NCBI GenBank assembly: GCA_947644365.1
Contig: CANRYZ010000006.1
Coordinates: forward strand, 1 to 49,520
Source of the DNA: an uncultured Oscillibacter sp.
GTDB lineage: Bacteria; Bacillota; Clostridia; Oscillospirales; Oscillospiraceae
Direction: 5' to 3'
Length of the DNA stretch: 49,520 nt
A program made the position numbers and the translations under genes. The notes below the pieces were generated by a model, which made no database searches, was not told the origin of the DNA, and saw only the letters and a program-made list of their open reading frames with translations. Of the stretch, positions 1 through 6,460 are shown one piece after another. Within the stretch, counting starts at the first letter, position 1; the number at the start of each line of letters is the position of its first letter.

Positions 1-233
1 ACAACGGGCTGGACCGGGTGTATCTCCACATCATCTTCGACGGCCGCTCCACCGAGCCCGGCTCCGCCCCCGCCCTGCTGGCGGAGACCGACGCCAAGCT
101 GGAGGCCATCGGCGTGGGCCGCATCGTGGACGGCGTGGGCCGGGGCGTGGCCCTGGACCGGGATAAGAATTACGACAAGGTCAAGCGGGCCTATGACGCC
201 ATGGTGGAGGGCGCCGGCACCCGGTACGAATAA
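1..233 (+). CDS. iPGM-like protein, 3' end only
   Basis: The reading frame is open from the left window edge (first full codon at base 3) and ends at TAA 231-233. It resembles the transferase domain of cofactor-independent phosphoglycerate mutase, with a VYLHIIFDGRST segment (family: VxxHxFxDGRDT) and a later ALDRDKNYDKVKRAYDAMVEG segment (family: AMDRDxRWxRVxxAYxxMVxG). In known iPGMs these sit about one third of the way through a protein of roughly 510 residues and are followed by the rest of the transferase domain and the metal-binding phosphatase half. Here the frame stops a few residues later, and no other frame continues the homology. It is either a truncated gene or a short paralogue. 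It is the upstream neighbour of the transketolase genes. Confidence 0.6.
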   Translation, partial: NGLDRVYLHIIFDGRSTEPGSAPALLAETDAKLEAIGVGRIVDGVGRGVALDRDKNYDKVKRAYDAMVEGAGTRYE

Positions 234-406
234 GAGGGGCCGGAGACCCTGTTCTCCCGTTGCTTTTTCCAGGCGGCGCGGCAGACGCCGCGCCGCCTCC
301 TGCCTGCTTGGAGAGCGGCTGACAGGCTGTCTTTGTGCGATATGTTGTGAAAAGCAGGGGCCTTTTTTCCGTTTTCTCCAATCCCTTGTGAAAATTCAAA
401 TAGATA

Positions 407-436
407 TTGACGGCGCGGTTTGAATAGGAGTAGAAT
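407..436 (+). promoter_or_regulatory. Promoter of the transketolase operon
   Basis: TTGACG (407-412), 18-bp spacer, TAGAAT (431-436). It is the best housekeeping promoter upstream of the transketolase genes and predicts a start near 443. Confidence 0.65.
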
Positions 437-442
437 ATAGCC

Positions 443-586
443 GCGATAAACAAGGCCTCCGGAGGAGGGGTGTATCAAGCTGTGTGAACGCACACAGTTT
501 TGGGCGGCCCTGCTCTGGCCGGTCCTGTGTCCATGCGAATGGACGGGTGCGGCAAGCATAAAAACATGGAAAGGAAGAAAGAGCTG
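443..586 (+). promoter_or_regulatory. Structured 5' leader of transketolase operon
   Basis: The leader contains CTGTGTG-AACG-CACACAG (480-497), followed by TTTT, and GTCCAT-GCGA-ATGGAC (529-544), whose GCGA loop is a GNRA tetraloop. It does not match any riboswitch class I know. The TTTT after the first hairpin could allow attenuation, but the stem is short. Confidence 0.4.
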
Positions 587-1420
587 ATGAACGAAAAAAA
601 TCTCAAGGTTCTGGCGGCGGAGATCCGGCTGGAGACGCTGAAGGTGATCCACAGCCGTGGGTTCGGCCACGTGGGCGGGTCCATGGACCTGGCGGACCTG
701 ATGGCCGTGCTGTACGGCGAGGTCATGAAGTTCGACCCCAAGAATCCCCGCTGGGAGGACCGGGACTGGCTGGTGCTCTCCAAGGGCCACGCGGGCCCTG
801 TGGCCTACGCCACCTTCGGCCTGATGGGCTTCTATCCCATGGAAGACGCGTACACCCTGAATCAGCCGGGGACGAAGTTCCCCAGCCACACGGACCGCAA
901 GCTCACCCCCGGCGTGGACCTGACCACCGGCTCCCTGGGTCAGGGCGTCTCCACGGCCACCGGCGCGGCCCTGGGCAACAAGATCGACGGCCGTGACAAC
1001 TACGTTTACTGCGTCATCGGCGACGGCGAGGCCGACGAGGGCCAGGTCTGGGAGGGCTTCCACTTCGCCTACGCCCACAAGCTGGACAATATCATCTACT
1101 TTATCGACAACAACGGCTATCAGCTGGACGGCCCCACCGACGACATCCTGGCCCACGGCGATATCGCCAAGAAGGCGGCGGGCTTCGGCCTCCACGTCCA
1201 GGAGATCGACGGCCACGACGTGACCGCCATCTACAACGCCATCCAGAAGGCCAAGGAGACCAAGGGCGTGCCCTCCTGCATTGTGCTGGACACCAGCAAG
1301 GGCAAGGGCGCGACCTTCGCCGAGCCCAAGCACGACCACTCCTCCCAGCCCAAGGAGGATCAGTGGCTGGAGGCCATCGCTGCCTCTGAAAAAGAGCTGG
1401 AAGCCGCGCGGAACGCTTAA
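587..1420 (+). CDS. Transketolase, N-terminal (ThDP-binding) subunit
   Basis: A 277-residue protein carrying the thiamine-diphosphate-binding half of a split transketolase, which moves two-carbon ketol units between sugar phosphates in the non-oxidative pentose phosphate pathway. The ThDP motif is visible as GDGEADEGQ (residue 145) followed about 28 residues later by NN (175-176). Early motifs HVGGSMD and SKGHAGP are typical of the family. The length matches N-terminal subunits of split transketolases (about 275 residues). The start at 587 is chosen because a GGAAAGGA-type ribosome site lies just upstream; in-frame ATGs at 500 and 566 lie before the conserved start and inside the structured leader. 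The C-terminal subunit follows after 15 nt and both are needed for activity. Confidence 0.93.
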   Translation: MNEKNLKVLAAEIRLETLKVIHSRGFGHVGGSMDLADLMAVLYGEVMKFDPKNPRWEDRDWLVLSKGHAGPVAYATFGLMGFYPMEDAYTLNQPGTKFPSHTDRKLTPGVDLTTGSLGQGVSTATGAALGNKIDGRDNYVYCVIGDGEADEGQVWEGFHFAYAHKLDNIIYFIDNNGYQLDGPTDDILAHGDIAKKAAGFGLHVQEIDGHDVTAIYNAIQKAKETKGVPSCIVLDTSKGKGATFAEPKHDHSSQPKEDQWLEAIAASEKELEAARNA

Positions 1421-1435
1421 AGGAGGGTGAGAGAG

Positions 1436-2407
1436 ATGAATGTGAAACTGATCGGCAAGCATGAAAAGGACTCCCGGGCCTGCCGGGACGGCCTGGCTCT
1501 GACCCTGAACGAGCTGATGGCTGAGGACAAGAGCATCGTCTATGTGGACTGCGACCTGATGGGCTGCATCAACACCAAGCAGCTGGTCAAGAATTATCCC
1601 GACCGGGCCTTTGAGGCCGGCATCGCCGAGGGCAACGCCGCCGGCGTGTCCGCGGGCCTGGCCGCCACGGGGAAGAAGGTTTTCTTCCACTCCTTCGGCA
1701 CCTTCTCCAGCCGCCGGTGCTATGACCAGATCTACATGTCCGCCGCCTACGCCGGACTGAGCGTCCGTGTTCTGGGCTCCGACGCGGGCGTGACGGCGGC
1801 CTTCAACGGCGGCACCCACATGCCCCTGGAGGACGCGGCCATGTACCTGAGCATCCCCACCGCCACGGTCATCGACCCCTGCGACTACGACCAGCTGGCC
1901 AGCGTGACCCGGGGCCTTGTGAACGTGGAGGGCGTGAGCTTCACCCGTTTCGTCCGCAAGGACGTGATCCAGGTCTACGGCGAGGGCAGCGAGTTTGAGA
2001 TCGGCAAGGGCGTGGTGCTCCATGAGAGCGATAAAGACCAGGCCACCATCATCACCTCCGGCATCATGGTAGACGAGAGTCTGAAAGCCTACGAGGCCCT
2101 CCAGGCCGAGGGGATCGCCGTCCGGGTCATCGACATGTTTACCTGGAAGCCCCTGGACGAGGAGCTGGTGCTGAAAGCCGCCAGGGAGACCGGGGCCATT
2201 GTCACCGCCGAGAACCACAACACCTGCTGCGGCCTGGGCTCCGTCGTCGCCAACTGCCTGGCGAAGAACCGCCCCACGGTCCAGGAGTTCGTGGGCGTGC
2301 AGGACGAGTTCGGCCAGGTGGGCCCCCAGGCGTACCTGATGGACACTTACGGGCTCCGGGCGGCCAACGTTGTGGAGGCTGTGAAGAAGGCCATTGCCCG
2401 CAAGTAA
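1436..2407 (+). CDS. Transketolase, C-terminal subunit
   Basis: A 323-residue protein with the pyrimidine-binding and C-terminal domains of transketolase. The conserved ThDP-activating glutamate is in AGIAEGNAAG (E65), and the FHSFGTFSSRRCYDQI segment follows. The start is the ATG at 1436, nine bases after AGGAGG (1421-1426); an in-frame GTG at 1427 directly abuts that site and is unlikely. It is co-transcribed with the N-terminal subunit. Related proteins with this architecture include 1-deoxyxylulose-5-phosphate synthase-like pairs, but the length and motifs fit ordinary split transketolase. Confidence 0.93.
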   Translation: MNVKLIGKHEKDSRACRDGLALTLNELMAEDKSIVYVDCDLMGCINTKQLVKNYPDRAFEAGIAEGNAAGVSAGLAATGKKVFFHSFGTFSSRRCYDQIYMSAAYAGLSVRVLGSDAGVTAAFNGGTHMPLEDAAMYLSIPTATVIDPCDYDQLASVTRGLVNVEGVSFTRFVRKDVIQVYGEGSEFEIGKGVVLHESDKDQATIITSGIMVDESLKAYEALQAEGIAVRVIDMFTWKPLDEELVLKAARETGAIVTAENHNTCCGLGSVVANCLAKNRPTVQEFVGVQDEFGQVGPQAYLMDTYGLRAANVVEAVKKAIARK

Positions 2408-2746
2408 GTAAGCCGGCGGGTCCAGGGGCGCCGCGCCCCTGGCGGGGTGCAGGGGCAGAGCCCCTGCGTATAACCCCGGTGCGCTGACTCTTTTCGCTGT
2501 GCCCGGCTTTGCCGGACAGGCGCTAGTGCGATTTCTCAGCCGCCTTGCGGCTGAAACGCAGGGGCAGAGCCCCTGCGTATAACCCCGGTGCGCTGACTCT
2601 TTTCGCTGTATCCGGCTTTGCCGGACAGGCGCTAGTGCGATTTTTCAGCCGCCTTGCGGCTGAAACGCAGGGGGCTCTGCCCCCTGCACCCCCGCAAGCC
2701 TTTGAAAAGGCTTGATCGAAACTTTTAATTAAGGAGACTGATTGCA
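2408..2746 (+). repeat. Hairpin-rich tandem repeat region
   Basis: Intergenic, no gene. Two head-to-tail copies of a 109-bp unit lie at 2449-2557 and 2558-2666, with three differences seen. Each holds GCAGGGGC-AGA-GCCCCTGC, CCGGC-TTT-GCCGG and CAGCCGC-CTT-GCGGCTG hairpins. They are preceded by another hairpin (about 2422-2442). They are followed by a two-hairpin element at 2667-2713: GCAGGGGGC-TCT-GCCCCCTGC, then AAGCCTTT-GA-AAAGGCTT. Related two-hairpin elements lie at 35137-35183 and 44127-44168. Confidence 0.85.
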
Positions 2747-3934
2747 ATGGCTCAGAAAATGGACGCTTTTTCCGCCGCTCTGATGGCCGATAAGCGGGAG
2801 ATCATCTTTGCCCCCACCGTGTACAAGTTCGATACCTTCGCCGCCATGGCCGAGGAGTTCAAGCTGAACGAGCGGGACGTGGTCCTGACCAACGAGTTCA
2901 TCTACACCCCCTTCATGAAGGACCTTGGCCTCAAGTGCCAGTTCGTGTTCCAGGAGAAGTTCGGCGCCGGCGAGCCCTCCGAGGCCATGATCCAGACCAT
3001 GTACGACGCCATCCCCTACGAGAGCTATGACCGGGTCATCGCCGTGGGCGGCGGCGCCATCATGGACCTGTGCAAGCTGCTGGGCTGCAAGCGGCCCGAC
3101 ACCGTGCACAACCTGTATTTCAAGCGCTTCCCCGTCCAGCATGAGAAGGACGTCATCGCCATCCCCACCACCTGCGGCACCGGCTCCGAGTGCACCAACA
3201 TCTCCGTGGCCATCGTCAAGGACGAGAAGGACGGCGTGCTCACCGGCGGCGAGACCAAGCTGGGCCTGGTGTCCGACGACATCATCCCCAACAAGGTCTG
3301 CCTGATTCCCGACCTCATCAAGACCCTGCCCTACAAGCCCTTCGCCTGCTCCGCCATCGACGCGCTGGTTCACGCCACCGAGTCCTTCCTGAGCCCCCAC
3401 CGCAAGACCATGACCTCTGAGCTCTTCTCCGAGAAGGCCATGGACGTGATCCTCAAGGGCTTCAAGCTCATCGACGAGAAAGGCCAGGACGCCCGGTTTG
3501 AGTATCTGGACGAGTTCGTGACCGCTTCCTTCTACGCGGGCATCGCCTTCCTGAAAGCCGGCTGCGGCCCTGTCCACGGCATGAGCTTCCCCCTGGGCGG
3601 CACCTATCACGTGGCCCACGGCGAGAGCAACTATATGCTCTTCGGCGCCATCATGGACTACTATGACGAGAAGAACCCCGACGGCGAGATCATGCGCTTC
3701 AAGGAGCTGGTGGCCCGGATTCTGGGCTGCGAGGCCAAGAACGCCATCCCCGAAATGAACGCCCTGCTCCAGCGCATCCTGCCCCTGCGCCCCCTGCGGG
3801 ACTGCGGCTTCACCGAGGAGGACTTCAAGAAGTTCCCCCAGAGCGTGGAGGCCAACCAGCAGCGCCTCATGACCAACGCCTACTATCCCTTCGACCTGGA
3901 GGCCGAGGAGGCCATCTACAGAAAGTGCTTCTGA
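2747..3934 (+). CDS. 4-hydroxybutyrate dehydrogenase (iron-type ADH family)
   Basis: A 395-residue group III (iron-containing) alcohol dehydrogenase. It resembles the clostridial 4-hydroxybutyrate dehydrogenase, as I recall that sequence, through most of its length: YKFDT, LTNEF, VFQEKFGxGEPS, IPTTCGTGSE, LPYK and the QQRL tail. The enzyme interconverts succinate semialdehyde and 4-hydroxybutyrate with NAD(H), a step in succinate or GABA conversion to butyrate. The nucleotide-binding GGG is at 101-103. Predicted metal ligands are D205, H209, H277 and H291, all present. The start ATG has AAGGAG ten bases upstream (2731-2736). No other 4-hydroxybutyrate pathway gene is in the window. It stands alone between the hairpin-rich repeat and a strong terminator. 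Confidence 0.88.
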   Translation: MAQKMDAFSAALMADKREIIFAPTVYKFDTFAAMAEEFKLNERDVVLTNEFIYTPFMKDLGLKCQFVFQEKFGAGEPSEAMIQTMYDAIPYESYDRVIAVGGGAIMDLCKLLGCKRPDTVHNLYFKRFPVQHEKDVIAIPTTCGTGSECTNISVAIVKDEKDGVLTGGETKLGLVSDDIIPNKVCLIPDLIKTLPYKPFACSAIDALVHATESFLSPHRKTMTSELFSEKAMDVILKGFKLIDEKGQDARFEYLDEFVTASFYAGIAFLKAGCGPVHGMSFPLGGTYHVAHGESNYMLFGAIMDYYDEKNPDGEIMRFKELVARILGCEAKNAIPEMNALLQRILPLRPLRDCGFTEEDFKKFPQSVEANQQRLMTNAYYPFDLEAEEAIYRKCF

Positions 3935-3953
3935 TTGCCAGCGAGAAAACCAG

Positions 3954-3986
3954 CGGAGCGCCGGATTTCCGGCGCTCCGTCTTTTC
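3954..3986 (+). terminator. Bidirectional terminator
   Basis: An 11-bp stem (arms 3954-3964 and 3969-3979, loop ATTT) is followed on + by GTCTTTTCT and on - by GGTTTTCTC. It serves the dehydrogenase gene and the convergent hypothetical gene. Confidence 0.85.
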
Positions 3987-3998
3987 TGTCCCTCTGTT

Positions 3999-4370
3999 TC
4001 ATTCCTGCGGACCTTGTATCTCCAGCGCCTCCACCGCATCCTGCCCGGCGGCGGTGAGGGCGGCGCTGCCGTGGAGAGGGTACTCCCCATAGGCGGCATA
4101 GTCGAAATTTTTGAGGGGCAGGTCGTAGTCCAGGCGTACCAGCCCCTTGAGCTGGAGCCACGCCAGGGCCTCTCCGTACTCCGCCGGGGTATAGTCCGTT
4201 TCCTCCAGATAGACCGGCGTCTCGCTGTCATGGCGGCGGGCCGCCGGCAGGAAGGCCACCTCCCCCAGCCGCCGCAGCAGCGCCGCCTCCGGCGGCGTCA
4301 GCACGATCTCCCGGCGGCAGCCGCCCCCGCGGGAGCCGCATCCGCCGCAGCCTTCACAGCCCATAGTCAT
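3999..4370 (-). CDS. Hypothetical protein with Cys/Gly-rich N-terminus
   Basis: A 123-residue protein I do not recognise. The first 20 residues are a Cys/Gly cluster (CEGCGGCG, then GGGC) that could bind a metal or cluster. The rest looks like a small winged-helix-like fold (LTPPEAALLRRLGEVAFLP, then YGEALAWLQLKGLVRLDYDLP), which is only an impression from helix patterning. No signal peptide or membrane segment. A second ATG lies two codons in, so the start may be 4364. It has its own promoter (4397-4425) and convergent neighbours. Confidence 0.7.
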   Translation of the reverse strand: MTMGCEGCGGCGSRGGGCRREIVLTPPEAALLRRLGEVAFLPAARRHDSETPVYLEETDYTPAEYGEALAWLQLKGLVRLDYDLPLKNFDYAAYGEYPLHGSAALTAAGQDAVEALEIQGPQE

Positions 4371-4396
4371 GCACCTGCCTTTCCTTCAAGATGGTT

Positions 4397-4425
4397 ATTC
4401 TGCCCGCCGGAGCGGAAGTTATCAA
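4397..4425 (-). promoter_or_regulatory. Promoter of the Cys-rich hypothetical gene
   Basis: On the minus strand TTGATA (4420-4425), 17-bp spacer, CAGAAT (4397-4402). The start point would fall about 20 nt before the ATG. Confidence 0.5.
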
Positions 4426-4531
4426 TGGTTGATCTTAGAGATGAGAACATTTTTATTGTACTACAGGTCCTATCAAAAGGCAATCCCGTTTGCGGGAGGG
4501 GGAGTGTCCGAACGCGCATTTTATGATGTTT

Positions 4532-4582
4532 GGATTTCCCAGAGGATGGGCGATGATCCATCGCCCATCCTCCGGGAAATCC
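4532..4582. repeat. Long near-perfect inverted repeat
   Basis: Arms 4532-4555 and 4559-4582 pair over 23 of 24 positions (one A/C mismatch), with a 3-nt loop. No T tract follows on either side, so it is not a standard terminator. Confidence 0.85.
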
Positions 4583-4706
4583 GGCGCTTGAAAAGGACAG
4601 GCGGCTGATTGTTGCCCCTACAATAAAATCTCCCAACAGCACGCTTCCTGCGAGCTTTCAAAAATACTGACGGTAGCGCACAGGCTGTCCTACACGGGAC
4701 CGCCAT

Positions 4707-4941
4707 GCGCGAAGCGCGGGAAGAGAAGAAAGTCCATGCGTCTACGCGGCAGGTTTGCTGAGCGCCCTTCAATCGAAGCAAGAGATTTCCGCGACCGCCA
4801 AAAGCGTCTCTTTTCTTTTGGACCGTGCACGGCCCGTTTTCTTTTCTCCGCAAGAGGAGAAAAGAAAATGGGGGGTGCAAACCCGGACCAGCCATCGCCA
4901 TGGCTGAATCCCGCCCCGCCCGCCAGGGCGCCCCTCCCGCT
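4707..4941 (-). repeat. Dispersed repeat, copy A
   Basis: A 235-bp element whose reverse complement matches 49168-49403 along its length. It contains several hairpins: TTTTCTTTTCTCC pairing with its complement (4837-4868), CAGCCAT-n4-ATGGCTG near 4900, and the palindrome CCGTGCACGG. The main stem differs from that of copy B at three positions, each compensated in the opposite arm. Function unknown. Confidence 0.85.
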
Positions 4942-5033
4942 CTGAAAGGTTCGATTTGACAGAAGCCCCCAACCGTGGTACTCTTTCTCTATCCGAATTC
5001 TGACCTCAGACGACAAAAGGAGTGTGACCCTCA

Positions 5034-6215
5034 ATGGTCAGCGAAACCATGTACGCCCTCGGCTCCAAGCGGTCCTGCATCCGGGAGCTCTTTGAATACG
5101 GCCTGAAACAGGCGAAGATCGTGGGAAAGGAGAACGTCTATGACTTCTCCATCGGCAATCCCTCCATCCCCTCCCCGCCGGAGGTGAACGAGGCCTTTGT
5201 CTCCATCGTCCGGGACCGGGACAGCCTGTCCGTCCACGGCTACACCACCGCCGGAGGCAGCGACGAGGCCAGAGCCGCCGTGGCGGCGGACCTGAACGCC
5301 CGGTACGACGCCCATATCAAGCCCCAGAACCTCTTCTTCACCTGCGGCGCGGCCCCGGCGCTCATCGCCGCCATCCGGGCCCTGGCGGTGGAGGGGGCGG
5401 AGATCATGGCCGTCGCGCCCTATTTTGCCGAATACCGCCCCTTTGTGGAGGCCAACGGCCCCAAGTTCGTGGTGGTCCCCGCCGACCGGGAGGCCTTCCA
5501 GATCCGCTTTGACGAGCTGGAGGCCCGCGTCACCTCCCACACCCAGGGCATCATCGTCAACTCCCCCTGCAATCCCTCCGGCGTGGTGTACACCCGGGAG
5601 ACCCTGGAGCGGCTGGGGGAGATCCTCGCCCGCAAGTCCCGGGAGTATGGCCACCCCATCTACATTTTGGCGGACGAGCCCTACCGGGAGCTGAGCTACG
5701 ACGGCGCGGAGCCCCCCTTCATTCCCAACATCTACCCCAACACCATCGTCTGTTACTCCTACTCCAAGTCCCTGTCCCTCCCCGGGGAGCGCATCGGCTA
5801 CGTCTGCGTCCCGGACCAGGCGGAGGACAGCGGGCGGGTCTACGCCGCCGTGGCCGGGGCGGCCCGGGTGCTGGGCCATGTGTGCGCCCCCTCCCTCCAG
5901 CAGCTGGTGGTGGCGAAGTGCGCCGCGGTGCGTCCGGACCTGGAGGCCTACGACCGCAACCGCACGGCCCTCTACGAGGCCCTGACGGAGTACGGCTACC
6001 GCTGCGCCAAGCCCACCGGGGCCTTCTACATGTTTGTCCAGGCCCCCGGCGGCGACGCACAGGCCTTCTCCGACCGGGCCAAGGAGAAGAACCTCCTGGT
6101 GGTCCCCGGCGGCGACTTCGGCTGCCCGGACTACTTCCGGGTCAGCACCTGCGTGGACTACGATATGATCCAGCGGAGCCTGCCCGTGTTCAAGGAGCTC
6201 ATTGAGACGGCCTGA
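5034..6215 (+). CDS. PLP-dependent aminotransferase, aspartate aminotransferase family
   Basis: A 393-residue fold-type I aminotransferase. The PLP-binding lysine is K245 in SYSKSLSLPGERIGY. Other conserved positions are NPSG (180-183), the pyridine-binding D214 in ILADEPYR, Y70 in HGYTTAGG, and a C-terminal substrate-carboxylate arginine in YFRVST. These are typical of the AspB/aromatic aminotransferase group, so the amino donor and acceptor cannot be told from sequence alone. The start at 5034 follows an AAAGGAG site at somewhat long spacing; ATG 5049 is an alternative. It is a single gene with its own terminator, convergent with the iron operon. Confidence 0.9.
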   Translation: MVSETMYALGSKRSCIRELFEYGLKQAKIVGKENVYDFSIGNPSIPSPPEVNEAFVSIVRDRDSLSVHGYTTAGGSDEARAAVAADLNARYDAHIKPQNLFFTCGAAPALIAAIRALAVEGAEIMAVAPYFAEYRPFVEANGPKFVVVPADREAFQIRFDELEARVTSHTQGIIVNSPCNPSGVVYTRETLERLGEILARKSREYGHPIYILADEPYRELSYDGAEPPFIPNIYPNTIVCYSYSKSLSLPGERIGYVCVPDQAEDSGRVYAAVAGAARVLGHVCAPSLQQLVVAKCAAVRPDLEAYDRNRTALYEALTEYGYRCAKPTGAFYMFVQAPGGDAQAFSDRAKEKNLLVVPGGDFGCPDYFRVSTCVDYDMIQRSLPVFKELIETA

Positions 6216-6230
6216 GCGGCAGAATATGCG

Positions 6231-6266
6231 GCAAGGGAGATGGTGCGCCCATCTCCCTTGCTTTTT
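6231..6266 (+). terminator. Terminator of the aminotransferase gene
   Basis: A perfect 13-bp stem (6231-6243 with 6249-6261) followed by TTTTT. Confidence 0.9.
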
Positions 6267-6304
6267 GCGCGGAGAGCCGCTTCCCATCAGCTCCCCACGC
6301 CCCG

Positions 6305-6445
6305 TTATTTACAGTGGCGGCACTTGCCGCAGTCGCCGTTGCAGTGTCCGCCGGCCTTGCGGGACTTCCACAGCGACCGGACCGCAAGGCCCACAACGGC
6401 GGCCAGCGCCAGCAGCACAATGCCGTTTCCAATCAGCGCTTCCAT
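6305..6445 (-). CDS. FeoB-associated Cys-rich membrane protein
   Basis: A 46-residue protein. One N-terminal membrane helix (IGNGIVLLALAAVVGLAV) is followed by a basic stretch and a Cys-rich tail (GGHCNGDCGKCRHCK). This is the usual layout of the small FeoB-associated Cys-rich membrane proteins found beside feoB in Firmicutes. A GGAGG ribosome site lies nine bases before the ATG. It begins 15 bp after the feoB stop in the same direction, so it is the last gene of the feo operon. The four or five tail cysteines could bind Fe(II) or a cluster; that role is inference. Confidence 0.88.
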   Translation of the reverse strand: MEALIGNGIVLLALAAVVGLAVRSLWKSRKAGGHCNGDCGKCRHCK

Positions 6446-6460
6446 AAAAGCGATCCTCCT

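Larger units (their letters stand above)
234..586 (+). other. Intergenic region with GC hairpin, promoter and structured leader
   Basis: No gene seen. It holds a perfect 11-bp GC hairpin (arms 272-282 and 287-297, loop AGAC) without a following T tract, a sigma-A-type promoter at 407-436, and a leader of about 144 nt with two perfect small hairpins before the transketolase start. Confidence 0.7.
4371..5033. other. Long intergenic region with hairpin and dispersed repeat
   Basis: A 663-bp gap without a credible gene. From left to right: the leftward promoter (4397-4425), a 51-nt near-perfect hairpin (4532-4582), unremarkable sequence to about 4700, a 235-bp dispersed repeat (4707-4941), and the leader of the aminotransferase gene. 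Short open frames inside the repeat are not supported. Confidence 0.75.

Noticed and set aside
272..297. Perfect GC hairpin after the iPGM-like frame as a terminator
   Set aside because: No T tract follows on either strand, so it is noted only as a hairpin.
191..2218. Long open frame on the minus strand across the transketolase genes
   Set aside because: It is an antisense shadow in GC-rich DNA: the plus-strand frames encode both transketolase subunits with full motifs, and the shadow has low-complexity Gly/Val/His composition.
4690..5034. Short frames inside the dispersed repeat (also at 49138-49341)
   Set aside because: The matching peptides come from DNA repeat identity. The copies preserve paired stems, and no ribosome site or family match is seen.
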